The notes under the pieces: model-generated | The model's database searches: none | What the model saw: only the letters and a program-made list of their open reading frames with translations | Told to the model about the DNA's origin: nothing | Assembly: GCA_040235375.1 (NCBI GenBank) | Contig: JBECKQ010000109.1 | Span: 1-30,844, forward strand | Length of the DNA: 30,844 nucleotides | Source: JBECKQ01 sp040235375 | GTDB taxonomy: Bacteria; Planctomycetota; Phycisphaerae; UBA1845 | Reading direction: 5' to 3' | Translations under genes and position numbers: made by a program | Shown here: one piece after another, positions 23,489 through 30,844 of the stretch | How the letters are laid out: each line of letters starts with the position of its first letter | Numbering within the stretch: position 1 is the first letter of the stretch

Positions 23489-25981
23489 ATGATATCGACG
23501 GCCGGCACAAACCTCATCGCCCAGGCGAGTCGCGTTCAGATCGAACAGCGGCTGGAGCTGGCCAACCGGCCGGCCGGGTGGAGCGCCGTTGCCGCGCTGG
23601 CCGCCGCGCTCGCCCTGTGCTGGCTGATCGTGTGGCTCTACCGGCGCGAGCGCCGGGCCGGGGCATCGACGCGGGTTCGCCTGGCGCTGGCGGCGGTGCG
23701 CTGCGTCGTCATGCTGGCGCTGCTGGGCATCTGGTTTCAGCCGGTCATCGCCACGTATCTCCATCGCTGGATCGACTCGTACACGCTCGTGCTGGTGGAC
23801 ACGTCGTCGAGCATGGATTTGCAGGATCGCTACCGCAGTGCGGACGGCATCGAGCGCGTCGCCGCGCTCCTGCCGGGCCGGCAGCGCGAGCCGATCCGCC
23901 GCTCGGAGCTGGTCGAGAAGATTCTCTCGCAGAGTCACAACAAGTTCCTGCGCGATCTCGCCGCGAACAACCGCGTGAAGCTCTACACGTTTTCGGATGA
24001 TGCCCGGACGGTCTGTACGCTGCGCTCGGCCAGCGAGGAGCGTTTCAAGGAAGTGGCGACGCCGGGAAGCGCCGCGCGACAGGAAGCGCTGGTCGGCTCG
24101 AACCAGCTTGCCTCGATGCCGATCGACCTGCCCGCCCGCGGCGCGGTGACCAACCTGGATCGCGCCCTGCGGGAATGCACGAACGCCATGGGCCAGTCAC
24201 CCATCGCCGGCGTCGTCATACTCACGGACGGCGGCGTGAACCAGGGCGATTCCATCGAGGCCATCGGTCACTGGGCGCGCGAGCACAAGCTGCCATTGCA
24301 AGTCGTCGGCGTGGGTGACTCGTCGCCGCCGCAGAACGTGCGCGTTGCGGAGCTTATCGCCCCGGACAACGTGTTCGCCGAAGACCCCTTCGCCATCATC
24401 ACGCAAACACGCGGCCAGGGCGTCGCGGGCGAAACGTTCCAGGTGAACCTGATCGAGCGTCGCGCGGATTCCGGTGGTCCCGGCCGTATTGTCGCCACCA
24501 AGTCCGTCACCTTCGCCCAGGATGACGACGTTCAGCCGGTCACGTTCGAGCACCGCCAGGGCGCTGTCGGCCGGTACGTCTACCAGGTGAACGTGCCCGT
24601 CGGCCCGACGGAGTCGATCGCCGACGACAACACGCGGCAGACCGTGGTCAACGTCATCGAGAACAAGCTGCGCGTGCTGCTGATCGCCGGCGGACCGAGC
24701 TGGAACTACCGCTACCTGTCGCGGCTCCTTCAGCGCGACAACACGTTCGAGGTGAGCTGCTGGCTGCAATCAGCGGACATCGACGCGGTTCGCGACGGCG
24801 ACGTGGTCATCGATCATCTGCCGGCCACGCCGGAAGAGCTCTTCGCGTACGACGCGGTGATCATGCTCGACCCCGATCCGCTCGAGCTCACTGCCGACTG
24901 GTGCGCGCTGGTCACGGAGCTGGTCACGCGGCACGGGGGCGGACTTCTCTACGAGGCCGCGCGGCCGCACGCGGCGTCGTTCTTCAACGATCCGGCCTGT
25001 GGCGACATTATCAAGATGCTCCCCATCACGCCCGACCCGGATGCGGAGATCGTGCTCAACGAGATCGGGCACTACCAGACGCAGCCGTACAGCCCGCTCA
25101 TTCCGCCCGCCGCGGCGGGCCATCCCGTGCTGAAGCTGCCCGATCGCGATACCGGCGGCGTGGGGTGGGGCCAGCTCGGCGGCGTCTACTGGCATTACCC
25201 GGTGCTGCGCGAAAAGCCGGTCGCGACCGTCCTGATGCGGCATGGCAACCCGCGGATGAGCAATGCCTATGGGCGGCACGTGCTGGCGGCGACGCAGTAC
25301 GTGGGCGCCGGCCGGACGGCGTTCCTCGGCTTTGACGGCACGTGGCGGTGGCGGGCGTTCGGCGAGGAATACTTCAACCAATTCTGGGTTCACATGATCC
25401 GGTACCTGGTGGAAGGCAAACTGTCCGGCGGCAACCGGCGCGGAATGCTTCTGACCGAGAGCGACACGTATCAACTGGGCGAGACCGTCCGCGTGACGGC
25501 CCGGCTGTTCGATCCGTCGTTCCGGCCGTTGCAGATCGACAGTGTCGATGCCCATTATTCAATGGATAACGAGAAGGGCGACGTGGTGCTTCAGAAGACG
25601 GCGGATCGTCCCGGGTGGTACGAGGGCCGGTTCATTCCCTCGCGCACCGGCTTGTGCGAGCTGACTTTGCCGATTCCCGATGCCGACGTCGGCACCGAGC
25701 CGGCGCGGAAGGAAATCCAGGTGGTCAGGCCGAACCTCGAGATCGTTCAGCCGCGGATGCAGCGCGAGTCGCTCATCTTCCTGGCGGAACAGTCGCCCGG
25801 TGGGCATTACTATGACGTTGACGAGGCGGGCCGGCTGCCCTCGCAGATTCCGGATCGGCACGAGTCCACCACGATCCGGTCTCGACCTGCGCCGCTGTGG
25901 GATCGCGGTTGGGTACTGGCCACGCTTGTGGGCCTGTTGTGCGTGGAATGGGGATTGCGCAAGGCGTTCAGCCTACTGTAG
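23489..25981 (+). CDS. Membrane VWA / amidotransferase-like protein (second in cluster)
   Basis: An 830-residue inner-membrane protein with two N-terminal helices (about 31-51 and 64-84), a VWA domain with LVLVDTSSSMDL (MIDAS D104, S106, S108), and a Rossmann/amidotransferase-like domain from about 392 (LRVLLIAGGPSWNYRYLSRL) containing HGGGLLYEAARPHA at the position of the nucleophile elbow, with no Cys. A beta-sandwich follows (about 640-790, for example TYQLGETVRVTARLFDPSF), then a C-terminal helix (GWVLATLVGLLCVEWGLRKAF). The architecture parallels the preceding gene, so the two may form a paired complex. The start at 23489 has no strong Shine-Dalgarno; GAAGGA lies about 25 bases upstream. 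Function unknown beyond MoxR-VWA membership. Confidence 0.87.
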   Translation: MISTAGTNLIAQASRVQIEQRLELANRPAGWSAVAALAAALALCWLIVWLYRRERRAGASTRVRLALAAVRCVVMLALLGIWFQPVIATYLHRWIDSYTLVLVDTSSSMDLQDRYRSADGIERVAALLPGRQREPIRRSELVEKILSQSHNKFLRDLAANNRVKLYTFSDDARTVCTLRSASEERFKEVATPGSAARQEALVGSNQLASMPIDLPARGAVTNLDRALRECTNAMGQSPIAGVVILTDGGVNQGDSIEAIGHWAREHKLPLQVVGVGDSSPPQNVRVAELIAPDNVFAEDPFAIITQTRGQGVAGETFQVNLIERRADSGGPGRIVATKSVTFAQDDDVQPVTFEHRQGAVGRYVYQVNVPVGPTESIADDNTRQTVVNVIENKLRVLLIAGGPSWNYRYLSRLLQRDNTFEVSCWLQSADIDAVRDGDVVIDHLPATPEELFAYDAVIMLDPDPLELTADWCALVTELVTRHGGGLLYEAARPHAASFFNDPACGDIIKMLPITPDPDAEIVLNEIGHYQTQPYSPLIPPAAAGHPVLKLPDRDTGGVGWGQLGGVYWHYPVLREKPVATVLMRHGNPRMSNAYGRHVLAATQYVGAGRTAFLGFDGTWRWRAFGEEYFNQFWVHMIRYLVEGKLSGGNRRGMLLTESDTYQLGETVRVTARLFDPSFRPLQIDSVDAHYSMDNEKGDVVLQKTADRPGWYEGRFIPSRTGLCELTLPIPDADVGTEPARKEIQVVRPNLEIVQPRMQRESLIFLAEQSPGGHYYDVDEAGRLPSQIPDRHESTTIRSRPAPLWDRGWVLATLVGLLCVEWGLRKAFSLL

Positions 25982-25994
25982 GGGCACGGACATG

Positions 25995-26043
25995 GTGGCA
26001 CGGGCATCCTGCCCGTGATTCACGGGCTGGAAGCCCGTGCCAC
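25995..26043. repeat. 49-bp cruciform-like palindromic repeat, copy 2
   Basis: Outer arms GTGGCACGGGC and GCCCGTGCCAC pair perfectly over 11 bases. Inside are CGGGC-ATCCT-GCCCG and CGGGC-TGGAA-GCCCG, two small stems. A partial extra copy (GGCACGGACAT, 25983-25993) abuts it on the left. It starts 14 bases after the stop of the second VWA gene and 29 bases before the next start. Confidence 0.8.
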
Positions 26044-26071
26044 TGACTGCGTGCCACAACGAGCAAGCGCG

Positions 26072-28183
26072 ATGGAGCAACGGTCATCCAGAGAATTCGA
26101 GCAGCGGGTGATTCGCCCGCTGCGGCACCAGGCACGGCGACTGCGCCTGCACCGCTTCATCCGCGGCTGCACGGTAGTCGCCTGGGTGGTGTTTGTCTGC
26201 CTGTCGTTGCAGTTGCTGCTCGACTGGTCGCTGCGCCTGCGCTGGGACATGCGCGCCGCTTTGCTGGGCGTGATCGTCGTGGGCGTGGTCGCCGCGGTGT
26301 GGCGATACGTTATCGCTCCGCAACGCGTCCGCTTCGGCGTTGCGGACATGGCTGCCATCGCGGAAAAACGGTTTCCGTCGCTGAATGCCCTGCTGATTTC
26401 CGCGGTCGATTTTCATGCGGGCCACATCGGCGCGCCGGAGGTGAACTCGCCCGAATTGGCCGGACAGGTGATCAGCCAGGCGGCCCGGCGCGCGCCGGCG
26501 ATCCGCTTTGGCGATCTGCTGAATGCCCGGCCGTTGCGCCGCGCGGTCGTGGCCCTCGCGATCGTGCCGGTGGCCGTCACCATCATCGTGCTTTCGGCTC
26601 CGGAGGTGGTCGGCACGTGGTTCGATCGCAACCTGCTGCTGGCCGACGTGCACTGGCCCAAGCGCACACGGATTCTCGTGGACGGTGCGGAAAACGGGGT
26701 TCTCCGCGGCGCGGTGGGCGACGATTTCGAAATCCGCGCCCACGTGGCCGACGGCTACGTCGTGCCGCGCCAGGTGGAGATTCTTTACGAGCCGAAGTCG
26801 GGCAAGGCGGCCCGCGAGACGATGACCGGCGTCGGAGAACGGGGCTTTCGCATTACGATTCCGCGCCTCCGCGAGGACTTGCGTTTTCGCCTTGCCGGGG
26901 GCGACGACGTGACCGCCTGGTTCCGCGTCGAGCTCAGCGAGCGGCCGCGCGTCGAGACGGCCACGCTTACGGTCGAGCCGCCGGCATACATGAAGAAGAA
27001 GACCGTTACGTTCGCGTCCGGGCAGCGCGCCGTTGAGCTCTATCCCGGCAGCCGCCTGCGCATCCACATCGCGTGCTCCAAGCCGGTCGTCCGCGCGACG
27101 CTCATGGCGGCGGCGGAGCCGATCGCCGATGCCGAACCGGATGGCGACGGGCACACCGTAACCGTGACGCCGACCAAGAGCGATACGTATCACTTCGAGC
27201 TGACGGACGACGTGGGGCTGACCAACGTCCGGCCGGTCCGGTTCTCTGTCCGGCTGCTGCATGACGAAGCGCCGAAGGTGAAGCTCACGCTGCCCAACGT
27301 GGGGAACATGGTCACGCAGAATGCGGTGCTCCCCGTGCACGCAGAGTTCACCGATGACCTGGGCATGGCCGATGCGGCGGTGCTCTATCATCTCAGCAGC
27401 GCCGGCGACGAGCTGCAACCGATCGACGCGCGAAAAGTGACGCCTTATGACATGCAATTTCTCCTGCGGTTCGAGTGGCCGGTGGCCGACTGTGGCGCGC
27501 CCGTCGGCGAGCAGGTGTCGGTGGTGGCCCGGGCGCACGATTTCGATGACGTGAACGGTCCGAATGTCGGTGAGTCTTCGACGACAACGTTCCGCATCGT
27601 CACCGGTGACGAGCTGCTCGCCGAGCTGAACCGGCGCGAGCAGGAGTTCCGCCGGCAGTTCGAGCGCGTCGTCGAGAGCCAGGAGCGCGTCCGCGGCGAT
27701 CTGCTGACCGTGCTCGGCGGGATGGCGGACTACAAGTCGCCCGCGGAATTCGAAGTCGAACTGGCTCCGCTCGAGCGCCGCCAGCGGCAGATTGTGTCGC
27801 AGTCGAACATCATCCGGCAGCAGTTCGAGCAGGTGCTGGCCGAGATGATGATCAACCGGCTGGACAATCCCGACGTGCACGCCCGCCTTGGCGACCGCAT
27901 CATCGCGCCGCTGGCGGAGCTTGTTTCTCGCGACCTGTCGGACGCGGCGGACCAGATGCGCCGGCTGGCTCGCACCGCCGATATCGAGCTTGCACGGCAG
28001 ATGGACCCCCTGCAGGCACGAATCGGCGAGAAGATGCAGAGTGTTCTGGATAGCATGTTGAAGTGGGAAGGGTTCCAGGAAGTCGTGAACATGGTTCGGG
28101 AGATCGCCCGCTTGCAGCGCGAGCTTCAGCAGGAAACGCACGACGAGCTCGATCGCCAGGCGGGCGACGTGTTCGAGAAATGA
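26072..28183 (+). CDS. DUF4175-like membrane protein with C-terminal coiled coil
   Basis: A 703-residue protein starting at the ATG at 26072. The frame is open 19 codons earlier, but those codons run through the palindromic repeat and have no protein-like character. Helices lie at about 33-51 and 61-80, then a third at about 156-178 (VVALAIVPVAVTIIVL), followed by a long extracytoplasmic part of beta-sandwich-like segments (about 200-500, for example RVETATLTVEPPAYMKKKTV) and a C-terminal helical/coiled-coil region from about 513 (ELNRREQEFRRQFERVVES). The N-terminal layout resembles DUF4175 proteins, in which membrane, sandwich and Gln-rich coiled-coil parts are fused. Here the coiled-coil part continues in the next gene, which overlaps by four bases. 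Confidence 0.8.
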   Translation: MEQRSSREFEQRVIRPLRHQARRLRLHRFIRGCTVVAWVVFVCLSLQLLLDWSLRLRWDMRAALLGVIVVGVVAAVWRYVIAPQRVRFGVADMAAIAEKRFPSLNALLISAVDFHAGHIGAPEVNSPELAGQVISQAARRAPAIRFGDLLNARPLRRAVVALAIVPVAVTIIVLSAPEVVGTWFDRNLLLADVHWPKRTRILVDGAENGVLRGAVGDDFEIRAHVADGYVVPRQVEILYEPKSGKAARETMTGVGERGFRITIPRLREDLRFRLAGGDDVTAWFRVELSERPRVETATLTVEPPAYMKKKTVTFASGQRAVELYPGSRLRIHIACSKPVVRATLMAAAEPIADAEPDGDGHTVTVTPTKSDTYHFELTDDVGLTNVRPVRFSVRLLHDEAPKVKLTLPNVGNMVTQNAVLPVHAEFTDDLGMADAAVLYHLSSAGDELQPIDARKVTPYDMQFLLRFEWPVADCGAPVGEQVSVVARAHDFDDVNGPNVGESSTTTFRIVTGDELLAELNRREQEFRRQFERVVESQERVRGDLLTVLGGMADYKSPAEFEVELAPLERRQRQIVSQSNIIRQQFEQVLAEMMINRLDNPDVHARLGDRIIAPLAELVSRDLSDAADQMRRLARTADIELARQMDPLQARIGEKMQSVLDSMLKWEGFQEVVNMVREIARLQRELQQETHDELDRQAGDVFEK

Positions 28184-30147
28184 TGATGATTGCCGACCGA
28201 ACACGCATGTTGCAGGTCGTCACCCTGGCGTTGTGCGCCGCGCCGTTCGCGGCTGCGCAGGGGAAGGGCGCCGATCGTCCGGTGAACGCGCTGGCGACGA
28301 AGCAGCAGATGATCGAAGATCGGCTGGCGCGTCTCGAGGACCGCATGTTCCGGCTGCGCGAGAAGCTCGCCGAGACGGAGCCGGAGAGCGCCCGCAAGCT
28401 CGAGGCCGGGCTGAAGGAGATGGGCAAGCTCGATCTCGACGCGCGAATGCAGAAGCTGGTCGAGCTGCTCGGTGAGTCGAGCCGTCTTCCGGAAGCGGCT
28501 CGCGAGCAGAAGCAGATGCTTGCCGACATCGACGAACTGCTGAACGTGCTTCTCGATCGCAATCCCATGGACGAGGAGCGGCGCAAGCAGTTGCAGCGGA
28601 TGGAAGATGTGCGCCGCGAGCTGGAGGATTTGCTGAATCAGCAGGAGAACCTGCGGCGCAGCGCGGCCGACGCGGTTCGCGCGAAGCGCGCCGCCCAGCA
28701 GCTCGACGCCGCGTTGAAGAAGCTGGACGATATCCTGCAACGCCAGCAGCAACTTGCCGAGCGCACCGCGCCATCGGCGGAGCAGACTAACCCCCCTACC
28801 TTGCAGGGTGGGGAAGAGGGGGGGTCGGAGAATCAACAGCAATCTTCCCAAAGCGAGGCAACTTCCGAAAGCGAGTCGCAAAAGCCAGCCGACCAGCAGC
28901 GCAATCTCGCCGAGGAAACCGAGAGACTCTCGCGCGAGGTGAAACGGATCGACCAGCGCACGGCGTCGCCGGATGAGGGTAAGCAAGAAGAAAGCGATCC
29001 ATCCGAGGACCTCAATGCCGGCGCCGACGCCATGAAGCGTGCCGGCGACCAGCTTGACGCCGGAAAACAAAAGGAAGCGAAAGAAGCACAGAAGGAAGCC
29101 ATCGAGAACCTCCGCCGCGCCCGCCTCCGCTTGCAGGAGAAGAAAGAGCAGCTCGAAGAGCAGCCCGCGACGCCAGAGGGCGGCGCCCAGCGGCAGCGCG
29201 ATCTCGCGGACCGCGCCGGCAAGCTCGCCCAGCGCATGCGCGGCGAGGGCGAACAAGGCGAAAACGGCGACCAGCAGCAACAGCAGGAAGGCTCGCCCTC
29301 CGATCAGCAGCAGCCGCAGCCCATGCCCGGCAATCAGCGGATGGACCAGGCCGAAAAGCACATGCGCGACGCCGGCGAAGATCTCGACAAGTCCCAGACG
29401 GAAGACGCGATCGAGGATCAGGACAAGGCGCTCAACGATCTGGAAGAGGCGCGGCGGGAGCTCGAAGACGTGCTCCGCCAGATGCGCAAGGAGGAGCAGG
29501 AGGTCCTGCTCAAGAACATCGAAAGCCGCCTGCAAGAGATGCTCGCCCAGCAGAAATCGATCAACGACGAGACGGCGCCGCTCGCCGCGACCGGCAGCGA
29601 TAACTTGACGCGCGCCGAGACGCTCGCCTGCGTGCAGCTCGCCGATCGGCAGGGCGAAGTCGCCGACGGGGCCGACACGTGCGTCCGCCTTCTCGAGGAG
29701 GACGGCACGTCGATCGTGTTCACCACGGTGATCGGGCGTTTGGCGGACGACATGCGCGACGTGGCCGGCCGACTGACCAAGGCCGATGTCGGCAAGCTCA
29801 CCGTCGCGATGCAGGCGGAGATCCTGTCGTCGCTCGAAGAGCTGGCCGCGGCCGTCAAGCAGGTGCGCGAGGATCACGAGAAGCAGCAGGGCATGCCGAT
29901 GGCCGCCCGGCCGGGCATGACCGCCGACGCCCCCCTGGTGCCCACGTCTGCCGAGCTGAGGATGCTGAAGGCCTCGCAGAAGCGGATCAACGAGCAGACG
30001 CTGTCCGTCGCCGAATCCGAAACCATCGACCAAGCGGAAGAACAGGCGAACCGGACCATCCTCGAACACGCCGCCGAGCGACAGGCGGAGCTCGTCAAGA
30101 TGGCGCGCGAGCTACAGGAGCGTGCCGAGAAGGAGGGGGGATCGTGA
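28180..30147 (+). CDS. Secreted Q/E-rich coiled-coil protein
   Basis: About 655 residues starting at ATGATGATG, overlapping the previous stop (28181-28183). A signal peptide (MLQVVTLALCAAPFAAAQG) is followed by long charged helices with heptad-like spacing: ALATKQQMIEDRLARLEDRM and KLDLDARMQKLVELLGE near the N-terminus, and later EEARRELEDVLRQMRKEEQE. Poly-Gln stretches separate them. The second half (from about 480, TRAETLACVQLADRQGEVAD) is helical and less repetitive. It resembles the C-terminal part of DUF4175 proteins, so this gene and the previous one may be a split version (inference). A G-rich palindromic insert encodes the linker at 203-216. It ends with a GTGA overlap with the next gene. 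Confidence 0.8.
   Translation: MMMIADRTRMLQVVTLALCAAPFAAAQGKGADRPVNALATKQQMIEDRLARLEDRMFRLREKLAETEPESARKLEAGLKEMGKLDLDARMQKLVELLGESSRLPEAAREQKQMLADIDELLNVLLDRNPMDEERRKQLQRMEDVRRELEDLLNQQENLRRSAADAVRAKRAAQQLDAALKKLDDILQRQQQLAERTAPSAEQTNPPTLQGGEEGGSENQQQSSQSEATSESESQKPADQQRNLAEETERLSREVKRIDQRTASPDEGKQEESDPSEDLNAGADAMKRAGDQLDAGKQKEAKEAQKEAIENLRRARLRLQEKKEQLEEQPATPEGGAQRQRDLADRAGKLAQRMRGEGEQGENGDQQQQQEGSPSDQQQPQPMPGNQRMDQAEKHMRDAGEDLDKSQTEDAIEDQDKALNDLEEARRELEDVLRQMRKEEQEVLLKNIESRLQEMLAQQKSINDETAPLAATGSDNLTRAETLACVQLADRQGEVADGADTCVRLLEEDGTSIVFTTVIGRLADDMRDVAGRLTKADVGKLTVAMQAEILSSLEELAAAVKQVREDHEKQQGMPMAARPGMTADAPLVPTSAELRMLKASQKRINEQTLSVAESETIDQAEEQANRTILEHAAERQAELVKMARELQERAEKEGGS
28789..28825. 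repeat. C/G-tract palindromic insert in a linker of the coiled-coil gene
   Basis: ACCCCCCT and AGGGGGGGT flank an inner ACC/GGT pair around TTGCA, forming an imperfect hairpin. The G-rich strand also has four G-tracts (GGG, GGGG, then a run of seven) and could form a quadruplex. It encodes T-N-P-P-T-L-Q-G-G-E-E-G-G-S between an acidic coiled coil and a Gln-rich stretch, a place tolerant of insertion. Confidence 0.5.
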
Positions 30148-30844
30148 TTCGTTCAGTCGCTACGTGCATGCGGCCGGCCCTCGTGGTGCTGTTGTTGACC
30201 GTCGCGCTGGCGGCGGCGCCGGCGCGCGCCTCCGCCAACAACGACGCGTTCTTCAACGAATTCGCCAGGCACGTCGAAGCCGCGGACAGCCTCAGCGACA
30301 AGGCCCGCGACGTTATCTCCAAGGCGCTCGCGGGACGCGACGCGGACTCGGACGACGAATCGCTGATTCTCGAAGCGCTGGCGGTGATGTCGCCGCAGTT
30401 TCTTGCCGGCCTGGATGCGTTCGACGACGAAGACTATCCGGCGACGGTCGAAAAGATGAAGCCGCTCACCGACGCCGGCGATCCGTACGTCAGGTTCTAC
30501 GCCCGCGCGTACACGGCGAAGGCCATGGTGCAATCCGACCTGCTGGTCGAGGCCGAAGCGCGCATTCAATCTCTGCTGGCTGATATCGATGACGTTCGCC
30601 GTTATACGCTCGAAGAGCCGGAGTTGCGTTACACGCTCGGCTACTGCCAGGTGCAGAACCTCGAATACGATGCGGCGAAGCAGACGCTCGAAGCTTTTCT
30701 GCATGATTTTCCCGATGCGTCGCCGCGTTTCGTCATGACCGCCAGGCAGATGCTCGCGGAGATCGCCCGGCGGATTCCGGAAGGCATGGGGGAGGTAGCG
30801 GATCTCATGTCGTTCTCTCAGCAGCGGCTGTCGGCAGGGGATAC
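30144..30844 (+). CDS. Secreted TPR-like helical repeat protein (truncated by window edge)
   Basis: Starts with GTG at 30144 overlapping the previous stop (GTGA), with AGGAGG seven bases upstream, a strong site. The 233 codons seen have no stop. A signal peptide (MRPALVVLLLTVALAAAPARASA) precedes helical pairs with TPR-like spacing: DEDYPATVEKMKPLTDAGDPY, then VRFYARAYTAKAMVQSDLLV, and LRYTLGYCQVQNLEYDAAKQ followed by TLEAFLHDFPDAS. TPR-like proteins commonly sit in such envelope clusters as scaffolds; Bat operons elsewhere also carry TPR proteins (BatB/C/E). The C-terminus is outside the window, so full domain content is unknown. Confidence 0.82.
   Translation, partial: MIRSVATCMRPALVVLLLTVALAAAPARASANNDAFFNEFARHVEAADSLSDKARDVISKALAGRDADSDDESLILEALAVMSPQFLAGLDAFDDEDYPATVEKMKPLTDAGDPYVRFYARAYTAKAMVQSDLLVEAEARIQSLLADIDDVRRYTLEEPELRYTLGYCQVQNLEYDAAKQTLEAFLHDFPDASPRFVMTARQMLAEIARRIPEGMGEVADLMSFSQQRLSAGD

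Noticed and set aside
26084..30069. Long minus-strand frames opposite the DUF4175-like and coiled-coil genes
   Set aside because: They are antisense to genes with signal peptides, helices and coupled starts. The Leu-rich look of the second comes from the reverse complement of Gln/Glu/Lys codons.
30122..30583. A 153-codon plus-strand frame at the right end starting MPRRRGDRD
   Set aside because: It is an Arg-rich shadow. The frame starting with GTG at 30144 has AGGAGG, a signal peptide and TPR-like helices and stays open to the window edge.

Overview
The window is GC-rich chromosomal DNA that looks like a member of the Planctomycetota, probably a Phycisphaerae-like lineage. The taxonomy is inferred from three things: the giant secreted protein built from DCNxNGVPDECD-type repeats with a C-terminal EF-hand/dockerin-like pair, the MoxR/DUF58/VWA membrane-protein cluster next to PQQ-propeller and squalene-cyclase-fold proteins, and the repeat-filled intergenic DNA. 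No phage, plasmid, IS transposase, CRISPR array, rRNA or tRNA gene was recognised.

Left part (1-9414). The first 114 bases hold the beginning of argS on the minus strand, cut by the window edge. About 1.3 kb of gene-free, repeat-bearing DNA follows. Next is a 1751-residue secreted mosaic protein (1408-6663, plus strand) with a lectin-like sandwich, 25 DCN repeats, a seven-repeat RCC1/BLIP-II-like propeller, a beta-helix and a C-terminal EF-hand pair. Convergent to it are minus-strand genes for a DUF6448 secreted protein, a DUF423 membrane protein and the ribosome silencing factor RsfS. The gaps between them are packed with short-period arrays and REP-like inverted repeats.

Middle part (9415-13055). 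A membrane-bound, K+-dependent ion-pumping pyrophosphatase (hppA) with an unusual insert of about 100 residues lies divergent from apt (adenine phosphoribosyltransferase). Both use or release PPi, which is a loose metabolic link.

Right part (13235-30844). Nine plus-strand genes run to the window edge: a PQQ-propeller/TPR secreted protein, an alpha/alpha-toroid (prenyltransferase/squalene-oxidase repeat) protein, a MoxR AAA+ ATPase, a DUF58 protein, two membrane VWA proteins with degenerate glutamine-amidotransferase-like domains, a DUF4175-like membrane protein, a secreted Q/E-rich coiled-coil protein and a truncated secreted TPR-like protein. Four of the eight junctions overlap by 4 to 32 bases, implying translational coupling. 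Established knowledge says MoxR ATPases act as chaperone-like partners of VWA proteins. The joint function of this larger set is not known to me, and it is the best candidate here for an undescribed cell-envelope system.

The most striking non-gene signal is repeated DNA. Every non-overlapping junction of the moxR cluster carries a repeat or duplicated leader. A perfect 23-bp-arm palindrome, 66 bases long, sits in frame inside the first VWA gene and contributes about 22 residues to the protein.
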